From JBEDUK01 sp963781595 (GTDB lineage Bacteria > Actinomycetota > UBA4738): 64,000 nt of DNA. The DNA lies in NCBI GenBank assembly GCA_963781595.1, contig CAWAGG010000006.1, forward strand, positions 2,046,001-2,110,000, given 5' to 3'. The position numbers and the translations under genes were made by a program. This document shows positions 24,574-34,260 of the stretch, in pieces (positions within the stretch are counted from its first letter, which is position 1; the number at the start of each line of letters is the position of its first letter). Under the pieces are notes generated by a model. That model saw only the letters and a program-made list of their open reading frames with translations. It made no database searches and had not been told where the DNA came from.

Positions 24574-25287
24574 TCAGCCCGAGAGCCCGAGCTTCAGCCG
24601 AACGACCGCCGCGGCGATCCGCGCCGCGCCCGAGAGGTCCAGTCGCGAGGTGTTCAGCACCGCGTCGTAGAGCGTCGCATCCGCGATGTCCGCATCGTAG
24701 AAGCGCCTGACGTAGGCACTGCGCTCGCGATCCGCGCGGTCCAGCCTCGTGCGCGCCTCCCGTTCGTCGACCCCCTGCCAGCGGACGATGCGGGCCACGC
24801 GGTCGGCGACGTCCGCGACCAGGAGGATGCTGCAGACGTCCTCGCGGTCGGCGAGCGCCGCCTGCGCACCGCGCCCGAGGATCACGAAGCCGCCCGCGTC
24901 GGCCAGCGAGTGGATCACGTTGCGGACCGCATCGGCCATGGCCCGGTCATCGAGCTCCGGAGCCACCTGGACGCCGAACTCCGGCGACGCCGCGGCGAGC
25001 GCACGCCCGAAGTCCTCCAGCACGTCGGGCACGCGCTCGTCGTGCTCGAGCGCCCACGCTGGGTCGACGCCCAGCTGCCGGGCCGCCAGCTCCACCGGCT
25101 CTCGGTCGACGAAGCGGAACCCGAGGGCGTCGGCGAGGGCCTTCGACACCCGCGCACCCCCGGCCCCGTACTGCCGCGAAACGGTCACGACGCCGCGCCG
25201 GTCCGTCGGTGCCGCCGCTCCTCGCGTCGGAGCCTCGGCCGGCTCCGTCCCTTCCACGATGGGGTCTCGAGGGCCGGGGTCCGTCAC
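24574..25287 (-). CDS. Cytidylate kinase-like protein
   Basis: A 237-residue P-loop protein of the cytidylate-kinase-like family. VVTVSRQYGAGGARVSKALAD holds a degenerate nucleotide loop near residue 36, and ADAGGFVILGRGAQAALAD and DREREARTRLDRADRERSAYV-like segments match the family. These proteins are distinct from the essential Cmk and their substrate is not firmly known. GTG 25287 overlaps the stop of the upstream hydrolase (GTGA), implying coupled translation. Confidence 0.78.
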   Translation of the reverse strand: MTDPGPRDPIVEGTEPAEAPTRGAAAPTDRRGVVTVSRQYGAGGARVSKALADALGFRFVDREPVELAARQLGVDPAWALEHDERVPDVLEDFGRALAAASPEFGVQVAPELDDRAMADAVRNVIHSLADAGGFVILGRGAQAALADREDVCSILLVADVADRVARIVRWQGVDEREARTRLDRADRERSAYVRRFYDADIADATLYDAVLNTSRLDLSGAARIAAAVVRLKLGLSG

Positions 25288-26039
25288 GCCGTCGGGTCGG
25301 CGACGCGCTCGGCGAAGCCGAGGGTGCGATCGGAGATCGCCGGCGCGTCGTGGTCGAGCGTCGCGACGTGGTAGGAGTTCGTCAGCCGGACCATCTCCTT
25401 GTCGGGGCTCCCGGCGCGCTCGAAGAAGAGCTTCGAGTTCGAGGGCTTCACCGTGTGGTCCTCGGGCGAGGAGAACAGCAGGAGCGGGAGTCGGAGGTTC
25501 GGCAGCTCTGCCACGGCTGACTTCAGGAGCTGGTTGAGCGATGGCAGCACGCGCGTCGGGATCCGGTCGTACCCCACTTCGTCCTGCCCGGGCTTCTTGA
25601 TGTCGTTGATCACGCCCTTGACCGACCTCATGAACAGGCGGCCGACCGGCGCGATCGCGAGCCGCGGGTCGTGGACGTACGGGTTGATGACCACCAGCCC
25701 GCGGATGGCGTCGGGATGCTCGGCGACGAGCCGTACGGAGAGCGCCGCCCCCATCGAGAGCCCGACGCAGACGATCGACGATGCGCGCGACGAGAGCTCG
25801 GTGAGCGCGGCATCGGCCTCGCGGAGCCAGTCCTCCCAGGTGGTCGTCGCGAGGTCGTCGGGAGACGTGCCATGGCCCGGCAGCCGTGGGCCCGCCACCG
25901 CGATCCCGTGCGCCGCGAGGAACCCGCCGAGCGGGCGCATCGACGCCGGCGAGCCGGTGAACCCGTGGAGCAGGAGCGCGCCGACCGGACCACCGTCGAA
26001 GCTGAACGCCTCGGCTCCCTGCTTGATGTGGACGCTCAC
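25284..26039 (-). CDS. Alpha/beta hydrolase, carboxylesterase / monoacylglycerol lipase-like
   Basis: This 251-residue protein resembles Est30-type carboxylesterases. The oxyanion motif is LLLHGFTGSPASM, the nucleophile elbow GLSMGAALSV, the acid in SPEDHTVKP and the histidine in SYHVATLDHD. PGHGTSPDDLATTTWEDW is also characteristic. It probably hydrolyses short- or medium-chain esters or monoacylglycerols. It sits between a small membrane protein and the cytidylate-kinase-like gene on one likely transcript. Confidence 0.87.
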   Translation of the reverse strand: MSVHIKQGAEAFSFDGGPVGALLLHGFTGSPASMRPLGGFLAAHGIAVAGPRLPGHGTSPDDLATTTWEDWLREADAALTELSSRASSIVCVGLSMGAALSVRLVAEHPDAIRGLVVINPYVHDPRLAIAPVGRLFMRSVKGVINDIKKPGQDEVGYDRIPTRVLPSLNQLLKSAVAELPNLRLPLLLFSSPEDHTVKPSNSKLFFERAGSPDKEMVRLTNSYHVATLDHDAPAISDRTLGFAERVADPTA

Positions 26040-26064
26040 GGCCGCCGTCCACGACTGGGAACCG

Positions 26065-26184
26065 TCATCGGGTGGGATCCCGGAAGAGCTGGGCGACCAC
26101 GAACACCGCGAAGATGCCGGCGACCCCGACCATGCCGACGAGCAGGATCACCCAGATCCATTGGAACGCGCTGTACGCGAGCAT
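26065..26184 (-). CDS. 39-residue single-pass membrane protein
   Basis: The frame encodes a very small protein with one hydrophobic helix (WIWVILLVGMVGVAGIFAVF) and a short basic tail ending RDPTR. GGGGGA lies just before the ATG. Its stop is 25 nt upstream of the carboxylesterase start, so it probably leads that operon. The function is unknown; small membrane proteins of this kind often bind larger membrane partners. The coding call rests on the helix, the ribosome binding site and the position. Confidence 0.5.
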   Translation of the reverse strand: MLAYSAFQWIWVILLVGMVGVAGIFAVFVVAQLFRDPTR

Positions 26185-26319
26185 CCCGTCCCCCGAGGCT
26201 TCCGGCTCCGACGTATCCGGCGGTTCGCGGCGCTGCTGGCCCTTCCCGCCGTGCGAGCCTATAGTCTAGAGCGGTCGGCGAGGCCTCGCGTCGGGGCGCC
26301 GGCGAGAGGGGTGTGGCGC

Positions 26320-27129
26320 GTGTTCTGGTGGCTCATGAAGTACGTGTTCCTCGGTCCGATCCTTCGGTTGTTCTTCCATCCGAAGCCAGAGGGGCTCGAG
26401 CACCTCGCGTCCGACGGCCCCGTGATCCTCGCTCCGAACCATCTCTCGTTCGCCGACGATCTCCTGGTGCCGCTCGTGCTGAAGGGGCGGCGCGCCACGA
26501 TCCTCGCGAAGTCCGACTACTGGGACCACTGGTACACGCGGTGGTTCTTCGAGGCCGCCGGGTGCGTTCCGGTCCGGCGTGACGGTGGTTCCGCGTCCCG
26601 CGCGGCGATCGACGCCGCGGTGAAGGCGCTGCACGAGGGCCGGACCGTGATGCTGTTCCCCGAGGGCACGCGCTCGCCGGACGGCCGGCTGTACCGTGGC
26701 AAGACGGGCGTGGCGCGCATCGCGCTCGAGGCCGGAGTGCCGGTGATCCCCGTCGGCGTGGTCGGGACGTTCGAGCTGTGGCCGTACACGCGGAAGATGC
26801 CGAAGTCGGGGCACGTGACGATCCGGTTCGGCGAGCCGCTGCGTTTCGACCGGTACCACGCAACCCCGACCGACCGCTTCGTGCTCCGGTCCGTCACCGA
26901 CGAGATCATGTACGAGATCATGATGCTGACGGGCCAGGAGTACGTCGACGAGTACGGCGACCGGGTCAAGAAGGAGATCGAGGCGCGGGCCAAGGGGTCG
27001 CGGGACCGGACGCCGGCTCCGGCGACGGACGCCGCCGCGGGGGACGTCGTGACCGTTCCCGAGGACGCCGTCGAAGGGTCCCCGTCGGTCGCGGAGCAGC
27101 CGGCCAACCAGCGCCCGGGCTCCCCCTAG
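26320..27129 (+). CDS. 1-acyl-sn-glycerol-3-phosphate acyltransferase (PlsC-like)
   Basis: The 269-residue protein carries the acyltransferase motifs APNHLSFADD (block I, HX4D), the second block around GCVPVRRDGGS, FPEGTRSPDG (block III) and VIPVGVVGT (block IV). It would acylate lysophosphatidic acid in phospholipid synthesis at the membrane. The first ~20 residues form a hydrophobic anchor. GTG 26320 is favoured because GAGAGGGG (26304-26311) is correctly spaced; GTG 26311 is also in frame. TATAGT at 26260-26265 is a possible -10. The C-terminal ~40 residues are Ala/Pro/Asp-rich, and the last four bases overlap glpK. Confidence 0.88.
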   Translation: MFWWLMKYVFLGPILRLFFHPKPEGLEHLASDGPVILAPNHLSFADDLLVPLVLKGRRATILAKSDYWDHWYTRWFFEAAGCVPVRRDGGSASRAAIDAAVKALHEGRTVMLFPEGTRSPDGRLYRGKTGVARIALEAGVPVIPVGVVGTFELWPYTRKMPKSGHVTIRFGEPLRFDRYHATPTDRFVLRSVTDEIMYEIMMLTGQEYVDEYGDRVKKEIEARAKGSRDRTPAPATDAAAGDVVTVPEDAVEGSPSVAEQPANQRPGSP

Positions 27130-28634
27130 CCGCTCCCTCCCGGTTCCGGCTCCGCCCACGCGAGCGACCGCCGCACCGCCTCGAGCCAGCGCGCGTGGCC
27201 GGCGGCCGCGGTCGCCGTATCGTGGGGTTCGAACCCTCGGTCCGCGCGCCAGATGCCGCTCAGCTCGTCCGGGCCCGACCAGGCGCCCGTGGCCAGGCCC
27301 GCGAGGTAGGCCGCGCCCATCGCCGTGGTCTCCTGGATCGCCGAACGGTGCACCGGCACGCCGAGCAGGTCGGCCTGGAACTGCAGCAGCAGGTCCATCG
27401 CCGAGGCACCGCCGTCGACCTTCAGCGAGGGCAGCTCGAGTCCTGAGTCGGTCCGCATCAGGTCCAGCACGTCCGCGCACTGGTAGGCGATCGCCTCCAC
27501 GGTCGCGCGCGCGAGGTGCGCGGCCGTCGTTCCCCGGGATAGTCCGACGATCGTTCCGCGCGCGTACGGATCCCACCACGGCGCGCCGAGGCCCGTGAGC
27601 GCCGGGACGAAGTACACGTCGCCGGTGTCCGGGACGCTCGCAGCGAGGGGCCCGACCTCGGCGGCGTCCGAGATCGCTCCGAGCCCGTCCCGGAGCCACT
27701 GGATCGCCGCGCCGGTCACGAACACGGCGCCCTCCAGCGCGTAGGCGGGTGCATCGCCGATGCCGGCGGCGATGGTCGTGAGCAGGCCGTTCGCCGAGCG
27801 CACCGGCCGGTCGCCCGTGTGCATCAGCACGAAGGAACCCGTGCCGTAGGTGTTCTTCGTCGAGCCGGGCTCCCAGCACGCCTGGCCGAACAACGATGCT
27901 TGCTGGTCGCCCGCGACGCCGGTGATCGGCACCGCGGCCCCGAGGAACGCGGCGGCGTCGACGGAGCCGAACGCTCCGCTCGAGGGCAGGACCTCCGGCA
28001 GGACGGCGCGCGGGATCCGGAGCCGATCGAGGATCTCGTCGTCCCAGTCCAGCCGGTGGATGTCGAACAGCATCGTGCGGGACGCGTTCGTCCGGTCGGT
28101 CACGTGGACCGCGCCCGCCGTCATGCGCGCGATCAGATAGCTGTCGACCGTGCCGAACGCGAGCCGTCCCGCGCCGGCGGCCTCCCGCGCCCCGGCAACC
28201 TCGTCGAGGATCCAGGCGAGCTTCGTACCCGAGAAGTACGGGTCGATCACGAGCCCGGTGCGATCGCGGATGCGGTCCGTCCACCCCTCGTCGCGCAGTC
28301 GGGCGCAGGCCGCGGCCGTGCGCCGGTCCTGCCACACGATCGCCGGGTGGATCGGGCGTAGCGAGTCCCGGTCCCACAGCACCGTGGTCTCGCGCTGGTT
28401 CGTGATGCCGACCGCTCGGAGCGCGCTGGGTGCGAGTTCGGCTTCGCGCAGCGCCTCGGCGGTCGACGCGCCGAGCGCGCTCCACCAATCGTCCGGGTCA
28501 TGTTCGACCCAGCCCGGCCGTGGGAACGACTGAGGGAATTCGCGGTAGCCGCGGGCGGCGATCGTCCCGTCCTCCCGGACCACCATCGCTCGGATCCCGG
28601 TCGTTCCCGCGTCGATCGCGAGGACGTGTGGCAT
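27126..28634 (-). CDS. glpK: Glycerol kinase
   Basis: A 502-residue FGGY-family kinase of normal glycerol kinase length. It has the phosphate-1 loop AIDAGTTGIRAMV, NQRETTVLWDRDS, VGDQQASLFGQACWEPG and GTGSFVLMHTG typical of GlpK, and the C-terminal KVDGGASAMDLLLQ. It phosphorylates glycerol to sn-glycerol-3-phosphate. No glpF or glpD is adjacent. The downstream convergent acyltransferase uses a glycerol-phosphate derivative, so the region is linked to glycerolipid metabolism. TAGCCT ends 7 nt before the ATG on the minus strand, suggesting a leaderless message. Confidence 0.93.
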   Translation of the reverse strand: MPHVLAIDAGTTGIRAMVVREDGTIAARGYREFPQSFPRPGWVEHDPDDWWSALGASTAEALREAELAPSALRAVGITNQRETTVLWDRDSLRPIHPAIVWQDRRTAAACARLRDEGWTDRIRDRTGLVIDPYFSGTKLAWILDEVAGAREAAGAGRLAFGTVDSYLIARMTAGAVHVTDRTNASRTMLFDIHRLDWDDEILDRLRIPRAVLPEVLPSSGAFGSVDAAAFLGAAVPITGVAGDQQASLFGQACWEPGSTKNTYGTGSFVLMHTGDRPVRSANGLLTTIAAGIGDAPAYALEGAVFVTGAAIQWLRDGLGAISDAAEVGPLAASVPDTGDVYFVPALTGLGAPWWDPYARGTIVGLSRGTTAAHLARATVEAIAYQCADVLDLMRTDSGLELPSLKVDGGASAMDLLLQFQADLLGVPVHRSAIQETTAMGAAYLAGLATGAWSGPDELSGIWRADRGFEPHDTATAAAGHARWLEAVRRSLAWAEPEPGGSG

Positions 28635-28641
28635 GGCGCAG

Positions 28642-28651
28642 AGGCTACAGT
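28642..28651. promoter_or_regulatory. Overlapping divergent -10 elements between glpK and PPi-phosphofructokinase
   Basis: TAGCCT on the minus strand (28647 to 28642) ends 7 nt before the glpK ATG. TACAGT on the plus strand (28646-28651) overlaps it by two bases. The plus transcript would have a roughly 25-nt leader containing GGAGGAGG for the gene at 28685. Confidence 0.4.
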
Positions 28652-28684
28652 GACGCCAACGCGTCAGCGGAGGAGGTAGCGACC

Positions 28685-29833
28685 ATGCGCATCGGGATCC
28701 TGACGGGTGGCGGAGACGTTCCGGGTCTGAACGCCTGCATCAAGGCGGTCGTGAACCGGGCCGCCGGCGCCGGTCACGAGGTCGTGGGCATCTGGCGCGG
28801 CTGGGGGGGTCTGCTGCAGTTCGACCCCGACGATCCGTCGACGCGCGACGAGTGCTTCGAGCCCCTCGACGCGGTCGCGGTCCGGACGATCGACCGGTCG
28901 GGAGGGACGATCCTGCACACGTCGCGAACGAACCCGGCGAAGGTCACGCCGCGTGACGTGCCGGCGTTCCTGCGCGACGCGGCGCATGGCGATGGGCCGT
29001 TCGACTTCACGCCGCACGTCCTCCGGGTGATCGAGCGCGAACGGCTCGACGTGCTGATCCCGATCGGCGGAGACGACACGCTGTCCTATGGGCTGCGGCT
29101 GCACGAGGAGAACGTACCGGTCATCGCGATCCCGAAGACGATGGACAACGACGTCCACGGCACGGACTACTGCATCGGCTTCTCGACGGCGGTGACCCGG
29201 GGGGTGGAGTTCATCCACAACCTGCGCACGAGCAGCGGCTCGCACGAACGTATCGCGGTCGTGGAACTGTTCGGGCGTTACAGCGGGGAGACGTCGCTGA
29301 TCACCGCGTACCTCGCCGGCGTGGACCGGGCGGTGATCTCCGAGGTGCCGTTCGACATCGACCGGCTGGCGGAGATGCTCGTGCGGGACCGACAGGAGAA
29401 CCCGAGCCGGTACGCGATGATGACGATCTCCGAGGGCGCGGTGATGCGGGGCGGCGACATGGTGCTCTCGGGCGAGGCCGACGCGTACGGGCACAGGAAG
29501 CTCGGAGGGGTCGGGGCGCTCACCTCGGAGCTCATCAAGGAACGCACGGGGTTCGGCACCGTGTACCAGCAGCTCGGGTACCTGATGCGGTCGGGCAGTC
29601 CCGATTCGCTCGACCTGATGGTGGCGACGAACTACGCCGTGATGGCGGCGGACCTCGCGCTGGAGGGAGCGACGGGCCGGATGGTGGCGCTCCGCGGCGG
29701 CACGTACACGAGCGTGCCGATCGGGGTGACGCGGGAGGGCGTGAAGCGGGTCGACGTCGACGAGCTGTACGACGTCGCCGCGTATCGCCCCAAGGTCCGG
29801 CACGTCACCGGCAAGCCGATGTTCCTGTACTGA
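28685..29833 (+). CDS. Phosphofructokinase, pyrophosphate-type signature
   Basis: This 382-residue PFK has GGDDTLSYG at residues 128-136 and PKTMDND at 150-156. Asp and Lys at these positions (equivalent to E. coli 104 and 124) are the known signature of PPi-dependent phosphofructokinase, in place of the Gly/Gly of E. coli ATP-PFK. The enzyme would reversibly convert fructose-6-phosphate and PPi to fructose-1,6-bisphosphate and Pi. FGRYSGETSLI replaces the MGR motif of the substrate site with FGRYSG. GGAGGAGG sits upstream of the ATG. It is followed after 34 nt by a second PFK. Confidence 0.88.
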   Translation: MRIGILTGGGDVPGLNACIKAVVNRAAGAGHEVVGIWRGWGGLLQFDPDDPSTRDECFEPLDAVAVRTIDRSGGTILHTSRTNPAKVTPRDVPAFLRDAAHGDGPFDFTPHVLRVIERERLDVLIPIGGDDTLSYGLRLHEENVPVIAIPKTMDNDVHGTDYCIGFSTAVTRGVEFIHNLRTSSGSHERIAVVELFGRYSGETSLITAYLAGVDRAVISEVPFDIDRLAEMLVRDRQENPSRYAMMTISEGAVMRGGDMVLSGEADAYGHRKLGGVGALTSELIKERTGFGTVYQQLGYLMRSGSPDSLDLMVATNYAVMAADLALEGATGRMVALRGGTYTSVPIGVTREGVKRVDVDELYDVAAYRPKVRHVTGKPMFLY

Positions 29834-29867
29834 ACGATCGCTCTCTTCTGGCAGCGGAGGCGGTTCC

Positions 29868-30899
<1,032 letters not shown>

Positions 30900-31024
30900 G
30901 GGACGCTCGGCGCGGGTGCGCGACCGGGCGCGAGCCTCGGCGTGGGCCCGGGGTTCGCGCTGGACGCGCAGCCGTGGTAGACGTACCGCGTCGAGGCGGT
31001 CCGGCGTCGGAAGGAGGCTGTTCC

Positions 31025-31516
31025 ATGAGACGGTTCCTCGTCGGGGGTCTGGCGGTCGGTCTTATGGCGGTGTCGGTCCTGGCGTGGGCGGCGCCGGCGA
31101 TGGCGCGCGTCGGCGCGCAGTCCACGAGCTGCAGCATGAACGCGACCGCCCGGTTCAAGCCCGGCCTGGACCTCAGCCAGGAGCAGAAGGAGAAGATCAA
31201 GGCGATGGGCAGGCTCACCGACTGCGTGGGCGGGGGCGTCACCAGCGCGAAGCTCCACGGCATGGGTCGAGGGAGCATCAGCTGCACGAGTGGTATCGCC
31301 AAGGTCAAGCTGAAGGCCCACTGGAACACGGGCGAGCTCTCGAAGGTGACGCTCTACGTGGACCTCGGGCTGCAGTCCCTGTCAGGGACCGTGACGAGCG
31401 GGAAGTTCGCCGGTGAGGATCTCACCGCGACCGACGTCGTGCTGGCCGCGGTGAACGGCGACTGCCTCACGGCGCCGCTGACGAAGGCCAAGGTCACAGC
31501 GACGATCTCGTTGTAG
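31025..31516 (+). CDS. Secreted protein of unknown function
   Basis: This 163-residue protein has a clear signal peptide (RRFLVGGLAVGLMAVSVLAW, cleavage likely after AMA-R or nearby) and a compact mature domain of about 135 residues. The mature part holds four cysteines (in STSCSMN, LTDCVGGG, ISCTSG and GDCLTAP) that could form two disulfides, and a beta-rich C-terminal half. No family is recognised. AAGGAGG lies just upstream. It is probably exported by the Sec pathway. Confidence 0.75.
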   Translation: MRRFLVGGLAVGLMAVSVLAWAAPAMARVGAQSTSCSMNATARFKPGLDLSQEQKEKIKAMGRLTDCVGGGVTSAKLHGMGRGSISCTSGIAKVKLKAHWNTGELSKVTLYVDLGLQSLSGTVTSGKFAGEDLTATDVVLAAVNGDCLTAPLTKAKVTATISL

Positions 31517-31591
31517 CGGGAGGCGCGAGCGGAGACTGGGGACGGCTCGGTCGCCGGCGAGGCTCGGCCGGAGTCGGACCGCGCGGCGTCG

Positions 31592-33106
31592 ATGCTGCCG
31601 TTGCTCGCGACGGGGCGAGTCGCGGCGATCGCGCTCGGGACGCTCGCCCTGTTGCTGCTGGTTGGCGGCTCCGGCTACCACCGCGACGAGCTGTACTTCC
31701 TCGAGGCGTCGAGGCACCTCGCATGCGGGTACGTCGATCAGCCTCCGGTCTCGGTGGCGTTGGTCGGGCTGTCCCACGCGCTGTTCGGCGACTCCCTCGT
31801 CGGGCTGCGGCTCTTCCCCGCGCTCGCTGATGCGGCGACGGTGTTCCTGACGGCGGTGATCGTCCGGGAACTCACGGGCGAGCGCTTCGCGCAGACGCTC
31901 GGGGCACTCGTGGTCGCTGTCTCGCCCTTCCTGATCGCCGGTCACCTCGCGGGACCGACCATCTACGACCTCGCAGCGTGGACGCTCACGTCCTGGCTCG
32001 TGATCAGGATCCTGCGGACGGACGCGGAGCGGCTGTGGCTCGCCGTCGGGCTCGTCGTCGGCGTCGCGCTGCTGACCAAGGAGACGATCCTGTTCCTCGC
32101 CGGCGGCCTGTGCGTCGGGTTCCTGGTCAACCGCCAGACGAGGGTCTTCCGGAGCCAGTGGTTGTGGCTCGGGGCCGCGATCGCGCTCCTGCTCTGGTCC
32201 CCGAACCTCGTCTGGCAAGCGCAGCACGGCTGGCCGACGATCGAGATGTCGCGCAACCTGCAGCGCGAGCACTCGGGGATCGGCTACGGGGGCCCGTTCG
32301 TGGCGATCCAGCTGCTGCTGCCCGGCTGGTGGGCCGCGCCCGTATGGATATCCGGGCTCCGGGCCATGTGGCGCGAGGATCGGTTCCATGCGTTCCGGGC
32401 GTTCGCCGTCGCGTACGGCGTCCTGTTCGTGCTGCTGCTGGTGTTGGTCGGTGATCGGCCCTACTACCTCGCCGGCCTCTACCCGACGCTGTTGGCGGCG
32501 GGCTCGATCGTCACCGCCCAGGTCGTCGCGGGCACCCGGCGGTTCCTCTCCGACCGCGCGCCACGCCGCCGGCTCCTATGGCGATCGCCACGAGTGGCGA
32601 TCGCGTGGGTCCTGATCCTCGGCGTGGTGTTCGTCCCGCTCTCTCTGCCGATCCTGTCCGCGCGGGTGCTCGCCGCCGTGCCGCTGCAGGAACTGAACTA
32701 CAACCTCGGCGAGGTCGTGGGCTGGCCGCAGCTCACGGAGCGCGTCGCGGCCGCCTACCGCTCGCTCCCGGCGAGCGATCGTGCGGTCACGGCGATCGTC
32801 ACGGCGAACTACGGCGAGGCGGGCGCGATCGATCGGTACGGTCCCGCGCTCGGGCTCCCGCGAGCGTACAGCGGCCACAACAGCTACTGGTGGTGGGGCG
32901 CTCCATCGCCGGCGGTCGGGGTCACGATCGCGGTCGGGTTCGCGCCGGCCGACCTTGCCCCGTACTTCGGTTCGGTCCGCGAGGTGGGCCGCAACCGGAG
33001 CCCGTTCGGCGTTCAGAACGACGAGGACGGAACCGCGATCCTCGTCTGCACGGAGCAGCGGCGGCCGTGGCCGGCGGTCTGGCGCGACTTCCGGCACTAC
33101 GGCTGA
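31592..33106 (+). CDS. GT39/PMT-like polyprenyl-phosphate-sugar glycosyltransferase
   Basis: A 504-residue polytopic protein with about ten hydrophobic segments. After the first helix comes GYHRDELYFLEASRHLACGY with the conserved acidic pair of the first external loop, then YVDQPPVSVALVGL, as in ArnT/PMT-type enzymes. LLTKETILFL and GDRPYYLAGLYP are also typical. These use lipid-linked sugars to glycosylate surface lipids or proteins. The acceptor is unknown. The C-terminal soluble region (VTAIVTANYGEAGAID) is the usual lumenal/periplasmic domain. Confidence 0.83.
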   Translation: MLPLLATGRVAAIALGTLALLLLVGGSGYHRDELYFLEASRHLACGYVDQPPVSVALVGLSHALFGDSLVGLRLFPALADAATVFLTAVIVRELTGERFAQTLGALVVAVSPFLIAGHLAGPTIYDLAAWTLTSWLVIRILRTDAERLWLAVGLVVGVALLTKETILFLAGGLCVGFLVNRQTRVFRSQWLWLGAAIALLLWSPNLVWQAQHGWPTIEMSRNLQREHSGIGYGGPFVAIQLLLPGWWAAPVWISGLRAMWREDRFHAFRAFAVAYGVLFVLLLVLVGDRPYYLAGLYPTLLAAGSIVTAQVVAGTRRFLSDRAPRRRLLWRSPRVAIAWVLILGVVFVPLSLPILSARVLAAVPLQELNYNLGEVVGWPQLTERVAAAYRSLPASDRAVTAIVTANYGEAGAIDRYGPALGLPRAYSGHNSYWWWGAPSPAVGVTIAVGFAPADLAPYFGSVREVGRNRSPFGVQNDEDGTAILVCTEQRRPWPAVWRDFRHYG

Positions 33107-33121
33107 ACCGGGGGCTCCCCC

Positions 33122-33127
33122 TATACT
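33122..33127 (+). promoter_or_regulatory. -10 element of a leaderless promoter (threonine aldolase)
   Basis: TATACT, the best -10 match of the leaderless set, ends 7 nt before GTG 33135, fixing that start. Confidence 0.55.
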
Positions 33128-33134
33128 CGGGCGG

Positions 33135-34190
33135 GTGGACCGCCCGATCGATCTGCGCTCCGACACCGTCACCCGGCCGAGCGAGGCGATGCGGCGCGCG
33201 ATGGCCGCCGCCGAAGTCGGCGATGACTGGTACGGCGACGACCCCACGGTCAACCTCCTGCAGGAGCGCGCGGCCGAGGTCACGGGGAAGGACGCCGCGA
33301 TCTTCGTTCCCACCGGCACGATGGCGAACCAGATCGCCATGCATCAGCACGTTCGCTCGGGCCACTTCCTGATCTGCGCCGAACACTCCCACGTCGCCAG
33401 CGTCGAACTGCACTCCTCGGCGGTCCTGTCCGGTATCGTCCCGCTGCAGCTGCCGGCGCCGCGCGGGGTCCTGACGGCGGAGCAGGTTGAGGAGGCCATG
33501 GCGCCGGACCCGCTCGACGCGATCGCGTTCGACCTGCTGTCCCTGGAGAACACGCACAACGCCGGCGGTGGGACCGTGTGGCCGATCGACGACCTGCGAG
33601 CCGTCGCGAAGGCCGGGCGCGATGCCGGCCTGGCGGTGCACCTCGACGGCGCGCGGATCTTCAACGCCAGTGCCGCATCGGGCGTCCCGGTGCAGGAGTA
33701 CGCCGACGAGGTGGACAGCGTGATGTTCTGCCTGTCGAAGGGCCTGGGAGCGCCCGTCGGCTCGGTGTTGTGCGGCCCCGCCGCGTTCATCCGAGAGGCG
33801 CGCAGGTCGCGGATCCTGTTCGGCGGCGCATGGCGACAGGCGGGCGTCCTGGCCGCGGCCGGCCTGATCGCGCTGGAGGAGGGCCCGAAGCGACTCCACG
33901 AGGACCACGAGAACGCGCTTCACCTGGCCGAGGGGATCGCGGACGCGACGCCCGGGTCGGTCGATCCGGACGAGGTCGGGTCGAACATGGTCTTCGTCGA
34001 CGTCTCGCGGCTGGGCATCCGGCCGTGGGACGTCGTCGCTCGGCTGCGCGAGCGCGGTGTGCTGTCGAACGCCGAGGCCGGGAAGCTGCGCCTCGTCACT
34101 CACCTGGATGTGACGCGGCAGGACGTCGACGAGACGGTCACGGTGTGGCGGGGGCTCGCCGACGAGCCGGGCGCGGCGTCCGGCGCCTGA
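33135..34190 (+). CDS. Low-specificity L-threonine aldolase (PLP-dependent)
   Basis: A 351-residue fold-type I PLP enzyme. It begins IDLRSDTVTRPSEAMRRAMA and continues VGDDWYGDDPTVNLLQERAA, the hallmark N-terminus of threonine aldolases. LENTHNAGGGTVWP, HLDGARIFNA with the PLP-binding Asp, and CLSKGLGAPVGS with the Schiff-base Lys are all present. It cleaves L-threonine or L-allo-threonine to glycine and acetaldehyde. The predicted GTG start follows the TATACT element. Glycine made here could serve one-carbon metabolism; thiamine synthesis in this genome appears to use tyrosine through ThiH. Confidence 0.92.
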   Translation: MDRPIDLRSDTVTRPSEAMRRAMAAAEVGDDWYGDDPTVNLLQERAAEVTGKDAAIFVPTGTMANQIAMHQHVRSGHFLICAEHSHVASVELHSSAVLSGIVPLQLPAPRGVLTAEQVEEAMAPDPLDAIAFDLLSLENTHNAGGGTVWPIDDLRAVAKAGRDAGLAVHLDGARIFNASAASGVPVQEYADEVDSVMFCLSKGLGAPVGSVLCGPAAFIREARRSRILFGGAWRQAGVLAAAGLIALEEGPKRLHEDHENALHLAEGIADATPGSVDPDEVGSNMVFVDVSRLGIRPWDVVARLRERGVLSNAEAGKLRLVTHLDVTRQDVDETVTVWRGLADEPGAASGA

Positions 34191-34260
34191 GCCGTCGGAA
34201 GGGACCGGTCGCAGACGGCCTGTAGGAGAAGCCCCGGACGACCCGACGAAGGGAGCCCCG

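Noticed and set aside
27220..27240. GGTTCGAACC-like sequence resembling a tRNA T-loop
   Set aside because: It lies inside glpK coding sequence, and no cloverleaf could be formed around it. Similar strings at about 3417 and 40036 were rejected for the same reason.
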